64,000 bases of DNA from Gammaproteobacteria bacterium (GTDB lineage Bacteria; Pseudomonadota; Gammaproteobacteria; Coxiellales; Coxiellaceae). Below, in pieces: positions 18,984 through 27,897 of the stretch; position 1 is the first letter of the stretch, and each line of letters starts with the position of its first letter. A model generated the notes under the pieces. That model searched no databases and was not told where the DNA came from. It saw only the letters and a program-made list of their open reading frames with translations. The stretch spans positions 39,089-103,088 of the forward strand of contig JAUIDD010000006.1 in NCBI GenBank assembly GCA_030429175.1. The letters are read 5' to 3'. Both the position numbers and the translations under genes were made by a program.

Positions 18984-21900
18984 ATGAGCCGATATGACAG
19001 TTTAGAAAACAGCGATCAACACCCGCTTCTAGGTGGCCACACATCACGTGATAATGGTGCGCCAGTGAATCTCGATTCAAAGTTAATAGAGATTGTAGCG
19101 AACTACGGTAAAACTGCTTACACAGATAACGCTGAGCGAAAAGCTGCTGAGCAATACGCTAAAACAAGTTTTTCTTATTCGGGTCGTTATCAAAATGATG
19201 CTAATAACGGCACCTGGACGCGTTTCAAAAATTGGGCTGTCTACCAATTCAAAAATCTTAAACTTGAAGAAAATAGCCTTGCGCAAAAAGTACTAGCTGA
19301 AAAATATAAAAAACACAAGCAAGACGCACAAACCATGCGCCACTTGATGGCCTTATGCGAAAGACAAGCACGCCTGTGCCCAAGCATGCTGCCACAAACA
19401 CAGACTGCCTTTGAACAATTTGTAGCCTCTGATCACAGTCAAATTATAAAAATTTTGCACTTTCAATTCCAAGAAATCGAACGTGCGTTGTTTTTCCAGC
19501 TAGAAGAGAAAGTTTTTAAAATCGCAGCAGAGCTGGTAAAAGAGCTCACAGCCGGCGGCAAAAAGAAGTTACCACAAGGTTTAAGCGAAGACGATTTAAA
19601 AACCGTTATCCAGTTGTTATTAATTGGCGGCGATAAAAAAACCGGTTACATCAAAAAACAACTTAATATTATTCGCGCCTATAACAAAGGTAAAAGTTCG
19701 TCTACCTATTTGAAAATTGGCACACTACTCACAGATTGCGAGTATCATGCCAAACGTCTGGTTAAAGAACAGCAGCAAATCAAAGATAACTTGCGCGCTT
19801 ACAAACGTGACATCAACCGTTTTGCTCAAGATCTTGATGTTGATCTTCATATCGTACAAATCGATAAGAGCGATAAAAAATCCAACCCAGAATTCAAAGA
19901 TGGTATTACGCTTAAGTTTGAGCGCGTTGCACAGTGGCTAGCAAATCAAAAAGAAGCGCTCTCCTCCAGTCTTAAAGAATATAAAGGCTTACGACGTTTA
20001 TTTTTTATTAGATTAGCAGTAGCACGACTTGAAGAGCATGAAATTTCAGAACCTAATTTCGAACAGCTAAAAACGCATTACGAATATGGGGATGAAGACG
20101 AGACTGCTGAGGTCTCAGCTAAAACTGAAGCGCAATTCGATGCCATAATGATAAAGCAAAGCTTCTTTGCATCTGGTTATCGTGCGATGTATTACAAAGA
20201 AGGCAGTAGTAAAACTAAGCAAAGTGATAATATTAACATTAGCTTAGGTGATGCAATTACGTTTATACCTAAACTATTGGTATACACTGCAACATTTGGT
20301 TTTGGCGCACTTGAATTTCTAGCAAAAGGTTCTGTCTGGTTATTCCGTAGAGAGACTAATGTCAACGCAAACTGGACTAAACGTGGCGCGCGTTTTCTCG
20401 TTAACACCTTATCTAGAATAGGCGTGGATGCGGTGATAGCATTTGGCTTGAGTTACATTGAAATAACGCTAAAGTTAGTATCTTGGCCAATACGGTCCAT
20501 TATAAGTGGTAAACTTGCAAGCCTAAAACCATACTTTGCAGCTAGGTTATATCGTGCTTCACTAAAAGCCATTAACAAAGAAATCGAAGTGCGTGATGCG
20601 AAAGCAGCCGCGCGTGCTAAAAAATCATTTTTTAGGATCGTTGCTGATCAAGGCTCTAAACAAGTTGGTATCTCCCAAGGAGCAACTTCTTTTGTTGGGT
20701 TTAACCTATTCTTCGCAGCATTAGTACCAATGGCGTTTATCTCACTACCACTAGCATTGCTTGTCGGCTTGGGTGCGGCGTTATGTAATACGATTCTGGT
20801 ACGTCAAGATACCTACGACACACTTAAGAAGTTTTTCTTAGGCGGTCTATTTATCAACGACGACGGTGAGTATGTCCTTGAAATAGATCCAGAATCACCC
20901 AAGTGGTCATATACTAAAGCCGCCTTCCGTATTGCCTGCATGCTCATCGTAGCAGTCGGCTCTGTTGGCTGTGGATTCTCTTATGGAGCACTTGCTTTTG
21001 TAGCGATGATTAAATCTATCATCACACCACTTTTTGGCTTACTTGCACTAAAAATGAGTGCGATTATTCCAACCTTGTTTGCTGCCGTCCCTGCGATTGC
21101 AACTATGATTGGCTTAACAGCCCTCTTCTTTGTGGTAGCAGCAGACTTTGTAGTGAACTTTACCACCCGCTGTAAATCGATCTGGAATTACTTCAAAACC
21201 ACTTACGGCATAAACTGGGATAAAGTGAATGACATTTGTGTAAAATACCACTCATCTCTTGATTTTAAAATCTTTGGAATGAGCGTTAGACCAGTAGCAT
21301 TTGTGATGGCAACAGGCAGCTACTTACTTGGTATTGTGTCGAGCTTAGCAAAATTAGCGATTGCCGTGACTTTCTGCTTAGTCTATACCACAGCTTGCTT
21401 TGGTAGTTTCTATGCCAGCGGTCGTGCATTGATGCTCGCAGTTAGCACCAGCTCCTGGTCAAGTATTATGGTAACTGCTTTAACTTACTCTAATGCAGTA
21501 ATCACAGGTGCTTTTGGTTTACAAAAGAACCTCGACTTTGTTGATGGTATCAGTGTCAGCAGCATCGTTACCTTTATACCAAAATTGGTTATTAGCATGG
21601 TTGGACTTGCTGCACTCTTTACTGAAAAAGCACTCAGAGCCGTTACAAGACTATCACTCTTTAGTATCAGCGCTGCAGTACAACTGATAGAAATGCCATT
21701 TAAGCTCACTGCGATTGGCTTGAATAAAATTCATTTGCTCTCAAGCAACTGGACCCCAAGCATCAAAAGCAGCTTAACAAATCTATTTCCTAGTAAATGG
21801 ATGCCAAGCTTATTGCCTAAAGCTGCGCCTGCTGCCACACGTTGGTTACTAAAACCATTCGACAATGTTGATAAGATTAAATTCTTTAACAAGACTGTCT

Positions 21901-22478
21901 GGAAGCCAACCAATCATAAGCCTATAGCCGAGCTTGTTCCAGCAGCTGACTCACGCCGGAATAGTCAAAACGGTCAGGCTATTGCAAAAATGCATAGAAC
22001 CAGGCTCCAACAGTTATGGGATATGTTGATGGGTTGTGTTGCAGTAAACATGGTCGGACAGATGTTACTTTTCGGTGGCGACAAAGACGCACAAAAAACA
22101 ACAAGTGCCATCACCGGTCAAGGCATTGCTGAGGTATCGATCATAGGCACGACATCGTTAGGTAGTGGCGGACCCAATGCGCTTGCCTCAAAAAGCAATG
22201 TGGATGCACAGAAAGTTCTTGTTACTGAAATTAAAGGTAACGCTGTTACTGTTGACGAGCCAGCAGAAATGCTTGCACCAGAAAGTGGTGATCTATATCC
22301 ATCTTTAGTTGAAGTTGAAGACGCTAGATCGTCAGCAGAAGGAAGAGTGCTCACTCCTAAAGTATCAGCAGCAGGAATGTTTGCGATAAGAAGAGCAGAC
22401 AGAACCATACCTGAGGATGTACTTAAAAGAGTAGAGCTTGAAGCACAACATACTACCGCATTATATTGCAGTAACTAA
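18984..22478 (+). CDS. Large multi-pass membrane protein, unknown function
   Basis: This 1164-residue protein matches no family I know. Residues 1-400 are hydrophilic and highly charged, with long helical, coiled-coil-like stretches rich in Lys, Glu and Gln (about 90-330). Residues about 425-950 carry roughly ten to twelve hydrophobic segments, often separated by short basic amphipathic pieces. The remaining 200 residues are polar with one further hydrophobic segment (about 1030-1050) and an acidic, Ser/Ala-rich tail. There is no signal peptide. A good promoter and Shine-Dalgarno precede it and a strong hairpin follows, so it is a single-gene unit. The layout fits an inserted membrane protein with a large cytoplasmic head; a secreted host-membrane protein is possible but unproven. 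Confidence 0.75.
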   Translation: MSRYDSLENSDQHPLLGGHTSRDNGAPVNLDSKLIEIVANYGKTAYTDNAERKAAEQYAKTSFSYSGRYQNDANNGTWTRFKNWAVYQFKNLKLEENSLAQKVLAEKYKKHKQDAQTMRHLMALCERQARLCPSMLPQTQTAFEQFVASDHSQIIKILHFQFQEIERALFFQLEEKVFKIAAELVKELTAGGKKKLPQGLSEDDLKTVIQLLLIGGDKKTGYIKKQLNIIRAYNKGKSSSTYLKIGTLLTDCEYHAKRLVKEQQQIKDNLRAYKRDINRFAQDLDVDLHIVQIDKSDKKSNPEFKDGITLKFERVAQWLANQKEALSSSLKEYKGLRRLFFIRLAVARLEEHEISEPNFEQLKTHYEYGDEDETAEVSAKTEAQFDAIMIKQSFFASGYRAMYYKEGSSKTKQSDNINISLGDAITFIPKLLVYTATFGFGALEFLAKGSVWLFRRETNVNANWTKRGARFLVNTLSRIGVDAVIAFGLSYIEITLKLVSWPIRSIISGKLASLKPYFAARLYRASLKAINKEIEVRDAKAAARAKKSFFRIVADQGSKQVGISQGATSFVGFNLFFAALVPMAFISLPLALLVGLGAALCNTILVRQDTYDTLKKFFLGGLFINDDGEYVLEIDPESPKWSYTKAAFRIACMLIVAVGSVGCGFSYGALAFVAMIKSIITPLFGLLALKMSAIIPTLFAAVPAIATMIGLTALFFVVAADFVVNFTTRCKSIWNYFKTTYGINWDKVNDICVKYHSSLDFKIFGMSVRPVAFVMATGSYLLGIVSSLAKLAIAVTFCLVYTTACFGSFYASGRALMLAVSTSSWSSIMVTALTYSNAVITGAFGLQKNLDFVDGISVSSIVTFIPKLVISMVGLAALFTEKALRAVTRLSLFSISAAVQLIEMPFKLTAIGLNKIHLLSSNWTPSIKSSLTNLFPSKWMPSLLPKAAPAATRWLLKPFDNVDKIKFFNKTVWKPTNHKPIAELVPAADSRRNSQNGQAIAKMHRTRLQQLWDMLMGCVAVNMVGQMLLFGGDKDAQKTTSAITGQGIAEVSIIGTTSLGSGGPNALASKSNVDAQKVLVTEIKGNAVTVDEPAEMLAPESGDLYPSLVEVEDARSSAEGRVLTPKVSAAGMFAIRRADRTIPEDVLKRVELEAQHTTALYCSN

Positions 22479-22490
22479 GTTACCAACAAT

Positions 22491-22517
22491 ACTCAGTCTG
22501 TTTATAACAGGCTGAGT
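22491..22517. terminator. Hairpin between convergent genes, probable terminator
   Basis: ACTCAGTCTG (22491-22500), a 7-nt loop TTTATAA, and CAGGCTGAGT (22508-22517) form a 10-bp stem with one G-T pair. It lies between the stop of the 1164-residue gene and the stop of the convergent methyltransferase gene. No clear T-run follows on either strand, so termination may be weak or the hairpin may stabilise the 3' ends. Confidence 0.55.
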
Positions 22518-22540
22518 ATCACTCCAAGAAGCAAGGACAG

Positions 22541-23980
22541 CTACTTGATAACTTCTTCTGCCCTCGCAAAGCATGCATCAGCTAATTCTTGCTGAGCGAG
22601 ATGCTGATAGCAAACCCCCATATTATAATGTACACCATACACATCCGGATAATATCGCAATGACAATTGATAGGCATTGATCGCATCTTGATAACGTTTT
22701 AAAGTATGAAACACAACTCCAATTTGAAACAGTATATCTTCACGCTCAGGCATCCAATAAAACTGTGATGCCATTTTAGAAAGGTGGTTTAGCAGATGAT
22801 TAACAGTAAGCATATCTGCCTGATCAAGTTGCTTATAAATCGATTGATATAGACGCGTAAACACCTCAGCATCCCAGTTACTTAAAGCTAATAGCGACAC
22901 ACAATCTTCTAATGTATAGCGATCGCTATTTTTTTCAATTTGTCGAAAGAAATTTAAGTAGTCAGAAGTAGCAAAGCGTTCGATATGCTGCTGAGAAGCC
23001 GCTATTAGGCGATCAAAAGACTTCAGATCAAAGCCAAAGCTAAATACAGCTGTCTTAATACCATTACGCGTAGAAGGCAGTAACGCATCCCCTTTATTTA
23101 AGTCTGCAAAACGTGCAATCGCGTCAAAGTTTACCATCATCGAAAAACAACCATTATGACTAGTGAGCTCAGGTGCTTCGAGTTGATCAAGTTCTTCAGT
23201 ATCTACATAAGCTTTATCCGATGCTAATAATAATACTCCTGCCTTAGAGCATTTTTGTAATTGTGCTAATAATTGCAATGCTGCCGTTGGATATAAAAGT
23301 GTCGTATTTAATAATGTCAGTCGATATTGCTCAAGAATGGGATAAAGCGTATCTAGTGCTGTTTGCTGGTGAAAACTTAAATTAATTTTTTCAAAATCTA
23401 TAACACGCTCATTTTGATAGTTATCGTCTACAGTAGTTGAAGTGATATGAACAGGGCTCACAACTTCTGCAGCAATATGATAAATATCGGTAGGCAATGA
23501 ATCAAAAAGGTAATTCGCAATCACTATTAAAGGTGCTTTACCTGTCTCAAATGTTAAAGGATCACCAGCACTATATTTTAAAAATGACAACTGCCCTGCT
23601 GTCACAAATGATTTAAATCCTGGGTGAGACCGCCAAAAATCAATAAGACCATCATCAAAATCTGACATCACATAGTGCCAATTCATCTCACCAGCCAAAG
23701 GATGGATTGCCAAGGCCTGTAATAATAAAAAAGCAAACTGACCACAACCGCTACCCAATTCAATCATTTTAAAAGGGGTAGATCCATGTCGATGCTGCCA
23801 ATCCAGCATAAAAGCCACCAGCATATCGGCATAAGCTTGTGCTGTAAAAGCATTACTACTAGCAAAAAATGGTACCTGATTGTGCCATGCTGACACACCT
23901 TCGGCAGCATAAAAACGTCGCTGACAGGCCCAGAGCTGCGATTGCGATAATGGTGTCTGGTCATCTAATATAATATTCAT
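22541..23980 (-). CDS. Predicted SAM-dependent methyltransferase with C-terminal TPRs
   Basis: A 479-residue protein. The N-terminal half has a Rossmann methyltransferase motif I, MIELGSGCGQFAFLLLQ (about residues 66-82), with an acidic motif SDFDDG (about 110) and the motif IVIANYLFDSLPTD (about 158-171), a layout reminiscent of MidA-type enzymes that act on protein side chains. The last 70 residues contain two tetratricopeptide-like repeats (YQDAINAYQLSLRYYP and VHYNMGVCYQHLAQQELADAC), likely binding a protein partner. No substrate can be assigned. The ATG at 23980 is preferred over a GTG-like start ten codons upstream because CGGAG lies 8 nt before it. It is a single-gene unit. Confidence 0.8.
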   Translation of the reverse strand: MNIILDDQTPLSQSQLWACQRRFYAAEGVSAWHNQVPFFASSNAFTAQAYADMLVAFMLDWQHRHGSTPFKMIELGSGCGQFAFLLLQALAIHPLAGEMNWHYVMSDFDDGLIDFWRSHPGFKSFVTAGQLSFLKYSAGDPLTFETGKAPLIVIANYLFDSLPTDIYHIAAEVVSPVHITSTTVDDNYQNERVIDFEKINLSFHQQTALDTLYPILEQYRLTLLNTTLLYPTAALQLLAQLQKCSKAGVLLLASDKAYVDTEELDQLEAPELTSHNGCFSMMVNFDAIARFADLNKGDALLPSTRNGIKTAVFSFGFDLKSFDRLIAASQQHIERFATSDYLNFFRQIEKNSDRYTLEDCVSLLALSNWDAEVFTRLYQSIYKQLDQADMLTVNHLLNHLSKMASQFYWMPEREDILFQIGVVFHTLKRYQDAINAYQLSLRYYPDVYGVHYNMGVCYQHLAQQELADACFARAEEVIK

Positions 23981-24054
23981 ATGTATTCTCCGAGCATAGG
24001 AGAATACCACAAAAACACTTGCAATTATCGCTAATCGCCTTCATATTAAGCATC

Positions 24055-24303
24055 ATGAGACAACCCAATCCCAATCTGAGCAATCGCATCATGTCCTTTA
24101 TAGGGCTAGGCATATTTATTGTCTTATTTATCTGTGCTTTTGTTTTTTTAAGTTATCTACTGATCATTGGCGCTGCCATTGGCTTAATTCTATTTCTTAT
24201 CGCTTACGTACGTAAGCGCTTCTTTCACAGAAATCAACAACACAATTTTATTAAGGACGATGATCAAACACATCGTGTTATTGATCAAGACGATAACTCA
24301 TAA
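24055..24303 (+). CDS. Small membrane protein
   Basis: An 82-residue protein with a short polar N-terminus, two closely spaced hydrophobic helices (about 12-35 and 38-53) and a basic then acidic hydrophilic tail (KRFFHRN followed by DDDQ and DQDD). I do not recognise the family. The frame opens at a TTG at 24019, but the first ATG at 24055 is the more plausible start; no strong Shine-Dalgarno is visible for either. It converges with the 368-residue exported protein, with an 11-bp gap. Confidence 0.6.
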   Translation: MRQPNPNLSNRIMSFIGLGIFIVLFICAFVFLSYLLIIGAAIGLILFLIAYVRKRFFHRNQQHNFIKDDDQTHRVIDQDDNS

Positions 24304-24314
24304 CGTTACTTTTT

Positions 24315-25421
24315 TTAATTAGGACAATTACTCGAAATTTTTTGAGGACTGGTCCACTTGACTTGCGCACCCTGTGCTGTTGTCGAGACTGAGAATTGCG
24401 ACTGTGAAATTATATCTTTCCAGCAGCTGTTTAATGAAGGTTTTGCAGTTGGTACTGTAACAGTGCTGCTATCAGGGAATAAATTCACTGATAGTGGCTG
24501 ACCTTGAATAGTACCGTTACTTTGCATATCAAAGGATAACCCTTGATAAGCACCTTTATTAGCAAAGACATTTTGGAAAGTTGTATTGGTCTGACCGGCA
24601 AAAATTTTGAGATAATCACGTGGCTTGATGCCATCTTGAATCGCAAAGTTTTGTGATAGAAGTGCATGACTAAATTGGCACTTCACTTGATCTGGTGCCT
24701 TACCTTTACAAGCAGATGTGCCCAAAATTTTATTAATGCTCACATCAGGCACATACATATTACCTTCGTAATTGCCAGGATTAATCTCCCAATGTGAAAT
24801 CCACACTGATGGATTACCCGCAACTTGGCGCACATCAAATACAACATTATGATCACCTTTCAGCCATTCACGCGAAAGCTTTACTGCATTGCCAAACATA
24901 CAGGTGCCAGGCTGACTACAGAAAGCATTATTTAAATAAAAAACACCTGGATCAGTTTGTGAAAAGCTAAATATTGGTTCTAGTAATGCATCAGATGCGA
25001 GCTGTGTTTGCATTGCAAGCCCCGCACTCAACTGATTACGCATCAGTTTCGACTGAGTTGAACTGGCTGATGATAATGGTACTTCGGCAAAAATATGGTT
25101 GATTGGCTTTTGCGTTTTTAAGCCCACTGACAGCTGCCAATGCACAGCAGCAGCTGGTTGCGTTTGGAATGCGTTAGGCTGGCTTGTCGTTACCTGGCAA
25201 CTATCTCCTGCCACACGGCTTACCGATCCATCGACATGGACCCAACTCAAATATGTGGCAGGACCTAACTTTCGAAAAGTTTTGCCGTTAATTAAGATAT
25301 CACATTGAGAAGAACTCGCTGCTTTGGCGGTGATGACGTACATCGGTTTGTCTGGCGGTGGCATATCCATAAGTAACAGTATTACACACAAAAACCCACC
25401 GCTCAAGAAGGACACACTCAA
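24315..25421 (-). CDS. Cysteine-rich exported protein, unknown; 5' end unclear
   Basis: A protein of up to 368 residues with seven or more cysteines spread along it (including FCSQPGTC and the tail NCPN), many Ser, Thr, Gln and Asn, and a composition typical of secreted beta-rich proteins. A hydrophobic stretch (FLCVILLLM) near the N-terminus could be a signal sequence, but no proper start precedes it. The frame opens just after a stop at 25428-25430 inside a palindromic repeat. Only TTG (25421, 25406) and GTG (25415) codons come before the first ATG at 25370, and the latter would skip the hydrophobic stretch. The repeat may have replaced the original 5' end. Function is unknown. Confidence 0.6.
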   Translation of the reverse strand: MSVSFLSGGFLCVILLLMDMPPPDKPMYVITAKAASSSQCDILINGKTFRKLGPATYLSWVHVDGSVSRVAGDSCQVTTSQPNAFQTQPAAAVHWQLSVGLKTQKPINHIFAEVPLSSASSTQSKLMRNQLSAGLAMQTQLASDALLEPIFSFSQTDPGVFYLNNAFCSQPGTCMFGNAVKLSREWLKGDHNVVFDVRQVAGNPSVWISHWEINPGNYEGNMYVPDVSINKILGTSACKGKAPDQVKCQFSHALLSQNFAIQDGIKPRDYLKIFAGQTNTTFQNVFANKGAYQGLSFDMQSNGTIQGQPLSVNLFPDSSTVTVPTAKPSLNSCWKDIISQSQFSVSTTAQGAQVKWTSPQKISSNCPN

Positions 25422-25426
25422 GAAGC

Positions 25427-25483
25427 GTCACTACCGCGTGCTAGACACGGGATCGAGATCCCTCTGCCCACCACGGGTATGAC
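25427..25483. repeat. Palindromic intergenic repeat element (57 bp)
   Basis: The outer arms GTCACTACCGCGTG (25427-25440) and CCACGGGTATGAC (25471-25483) are imperfect inverted repeats. Inside them, GGGATC-GA-GATCCC (25449-25462) is a tight hairpin, and CGTG-CTAGA-CACG is a third nested stem. The pattern GTCA...GTGCTnGACAC...GGATC resembles short palindromic repeats common in genomes of intracellular bacteria such as Wolbachia and Rickettsia. I see only this copy in the window. It lies between ald and the 5' end of the exported-protein gene. Confidence 0.65.
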
Positions 25484-25492
25484 AACTTAATT

Positions 25493-26605
25493 TTAAAGGA
25501 TATCTGAAGCGTTTTTGTATGCCATATTAAGGTCTTTGGCAACACCATGATGGGTTACGTGACCATAACAAACATTTAATCCATTCATCAAATGTGGATT
25601 GCTGGTTAGCGCCATTTTGTAGCCTTTGTTTGCAATCTCAAGCACAAATGGCAACGTCGCATTGTTCAATGCTAGGGTTGAAGTACGAGGAACAGCACCA
25701 GGCATGTTTGCCACACAATAGTGCACAATACCTTCTTCGATATAAGTTGGATCTGTATGCGTCGTTGGGCGTGATGTTTCCATACAACCACCTTGGTCAA
25801 TTGCGACGTCAACCACTACAGAACCTGGACGCATCTTGGATAACATCTCACGAGTAATCAATCGTGGTGCTGCTTTACCCGGTAACAATACCGCACCAAC
25901 AACTAAGTCGGCATCAATCACACATTCTTCGATATTGGATGTGCTCGCATATAGTGTATGTAAACGACCACCAAACTCAAAATCTAATTCTTGCAAGCGA
26001 CGCAATGATCTATCGAGTACAGTCACATCCGCTTCTTTACCCATTGCCATACGGACCGCGTTAGTTCCTACAACACCACCGCCGATAACAACAACTTTAC
26101 CTTGATTGACACCGGGCACACCACCAAGTAATACCCCCGAACCACCTTGTGATTTTTCAAGACAGTGTGCACCTGCTTGAATTGATAAACGACCCGCAAC
26201 CTGACTCATTGGAGACAGCAACGGTAACCCACCGTGGACATCAGTAACAGTTTCATATGCAATCGCAATACAACCAGATTTGATTAGTGCTTCGGTTTGG
26301 GCGAGATCAGGAGCTAAATGGAGATATGTAAATAAGATCTGATTTTCGCGGATAAGTGGATATTCTTGAGGCTGAGGCTCTTTAACCTTTACGATCATGT
26401 CAGCGCGTGCATAAATTTCTTCAGCCGTGTCAACAACTTCAACGCCTTGTTCACGATAATGCGCGTCATCAAAGCCAATTCCGTTACCAGCATCATGCTC
26501 TACAAGCACAGTATGACCATTTTGTACAAGTTCATGAGCATTAAACGGGGTTAAGCCAACACGATACTCTTCGGTTTTCACTTCTTTAGGTATGCCTATG
26601 ATCAT
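25493..26605 (-). CDS. ald: Alanine dehydrogenase
   Basis: NAD-dependent L-alanine dehydrogenase, interconverting alanine with pyruvate and ammonia; a cytosolic hexamer. The 370 residues fit the family (about 370). Visible are the N-terminal signature IGIPKEVKTEEYRVGLTP (residues 3-20), the catalytic lysine region VKVKEPQPQEY (about 72-82), HLAPD with the catalytic histidine (about 96), the Rossmann motif VVIGGGVVGTNAVRMAMG (about 172-189) and the conserved CVANMPGAVPRTST (about 300). CTGGAG precedes the ATG. It sits alone between the HI0933 gene and the palindromic repeat. It would let the cell use alanine as a carbon source or balance amino nitrogen. Confidence 0.97.
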   Translation of the reverse strand: MIIGIPKEVKTEEYRVGLTPFNAHELVQNGHTVLVEHDAGNGIGFDDAHYREQGVEVVDTAEEIYARADMIVKVKEPQPQEYPLIRENQILFTYLHLAPDLAQTEALIKSGCIAIAYETVTDVHGGLPLLSPMSQVAGRLSIQAGAHCLEKSQGGSGVLLGGVPGVNQGKVVVIGGGVVGTNAVRMAMGKEADVTVLDRSLRRLQELDFEFGGRLHTLYASTSNIEECVIDADLVVGAVLLPGKAAPRLITREMLSKMRPGSVVVDVAIDQGGCMETSRPTTHTDPTYIEEGIVHYCVANMPGAVPRTSTLALNNATLPFVLEIANKGYKMALTSNPHLMNGLNVCYGHVTHHGVAKDLNMAYKNASDIL

Positions 26606-26625
26606 ATTTTACTCCAGATTGCATG

Positions 26626-26648
26626 AAAAATGGGCATTATACGCCCAT
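26626..26648 (-). terminator. Hairpin with T-run upstream of ald (terminator, possible overlapping -10)
   Basis: Read on the minus strand, ATGGGC, a 7-nt loop and GCCCAT form a 6-bp stem followed by TTTT, placed about 50 bp after the stop of the HI0933 gene. This fits a short intrinsic terminator for the lysAC-etfBA operon. The loop itself contains a perfect TATAAT (26636-26641, minus strand), which would start transcription about 24 nt before the ald ATG. The -35 match is poor (TTTTCT). Confidence 0.4.
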
Positions 26649-26700
26649 ATTAGTGTTTAGAAAAGGTTTATTTAGCTCGATTAACTGGCTGAAAAATAAA

Positions 26701-27897
26701 CTAAATTGATACTCCTGCGGCATGTCCAGAAGACCACGCCCACTGAAAATTATAACCACCCAACCAGCCTGTCACATCGAGCACTTCGCCAATAAAATAC
26801 AGTCCTGGAACAGTTTTAACCTCAAAAGTTTTTGATGAAATCGCATCAGTATCGACCCCACCCAGTGTAACCTCAGCCGTACGATAACCTTCAGTGCCAT
26901 TAGGTTGAATCTGCCAATGCTGAAATTGGCCAGCAATCGTTTTTAACCTTTTATCCGAGCAGTCTTTAATTGAGGTGTTTAAAGCACGCTCATCTAACCA
27001 TATTACTACTAATCGCTTAGGTAGATACTGATTGAAAAAGTGTTTTAAAGTTATATTGTGCTGCATACGTTGTTGCTTTAATAAGGCAAATAAATCATCA
27101 TCAGGAAACAAGTCAATAGTAAGCATATATCCAGGCTGCCAATAAGAAGATATTTGTAGCATTGCTGGCCCACTTAATCCACGATGCGTAAATAACATAT
27201 TTTCGCGAAAGGATTGTTGATGACAATGCACGCGACAATCTGCAGAAACACCAGCTAATACTTCTAATCTTTGTTTGTCCTTTTCATGTAACGTAAAAGG
27301 CACCAGCCCTGCACGAGTAGGATAAACAGCTAAATGATAGCGCTCTGCAACCTGGTAACCAAACGGGCTTGCACCCATAGTTGGAATCGATAAGCCGCCT
27401 GTGGCGATAACCAACGATTGACAGGTAAAATGACCTTTTGAGGTGTTGAGGGTAAAGCTTCGTGATATATCAACGATATTTGTGTCCAATTGTATTATTA
27501 CCCCAGCCGCTGCACACTCGGATAATAACATGTTTAAAATGTCTTTTGATTTATTATCACAAAACAGTTGACCTAACTTTTTTTCATGAAATGGGATCTG
27601 ATGTTTTTTTACCAAATTAATAAAATCAGTAGATGTATAACGACTTAATGCAGATTTGCAAAAGTGTGAATTATGTGAAATAAAGCAATTGGGTTGAATA
27701 TCTGTATTGGTAAAATTACAACGTCCGCCACCTGACATCAGAATTTTTTTACCCGCCTTATTAGCATGATCAAGCACTAAAACATGCCGTCCACGTTTAG
27801 CTGCTTCTATTGCACACATTAAGCCCGCTGCACCTGCGCCGATGATAATTGCATCAAAATGTTTAGTCTTGGGCTGCAAGGTGGGCTTCCCATTCAC
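26701..27897 (-). CDS. HI0933/YhiN-family FAD-dependent oxidoreductase
   Basis: A flavoprotein of about 398 residues in the HI0933 (YhiN) family; the substrate is unknown. The dinucleotide-binding motif IIGAGAAGLMCAIEAA is at about residues 18-33, the family signature GKKILMSGGGRCNFTN at about 48-63, and the C-terminal FAD motif GLYFIGEVLDVTGWLGGYNFQ, of which GEVLDVTGWLGGYN (about 370-383) is the core. The gene overlaps the end of etfA by about 35 bp. No ATG lies before the FAD motif, so the start is a GTG at 27897 or a TTG at 27879, the latter with GGGA upstream. It appears to be the last gene of the lysAC-etfB-etfA operon. Confidence 0.9.
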   Translation of the reverse strand: MNGKPTLQPKTKHFDAIIIGAGAAGLMCAIEAAKRGRHVLVLDHANKAGKKILMSGGGRCNFTNTDIQPNCFISHNSHFCKSALSRYTSTDFINLVKKHQIPFHEKKLGQLFCDNKSKDILNMLLSECAAAGVIIQLDTNIVDISRSFTLNTSKGHFTCQSLVIATGGLSIPTMGASPFGYQVAERYHLAVYPTRAGLVPFTLHEKDKQRLEVLAGVSADCRVHCHQQSFRENMLFTHRGLSGPAMLQISSYWQPGYMLTIDLFPDDDLFALLKQQRMQHNITLKHFFNQYLPKRLVVIWLDERALNTSIKDCSDKRLKTIAGQFQHWQIQPNGTEGYRTAEVTLGGVDTDAISSKTFEVKTVPGLYFIGEVLDVTGWLGGYNFQWAWSSGHAAGVSI

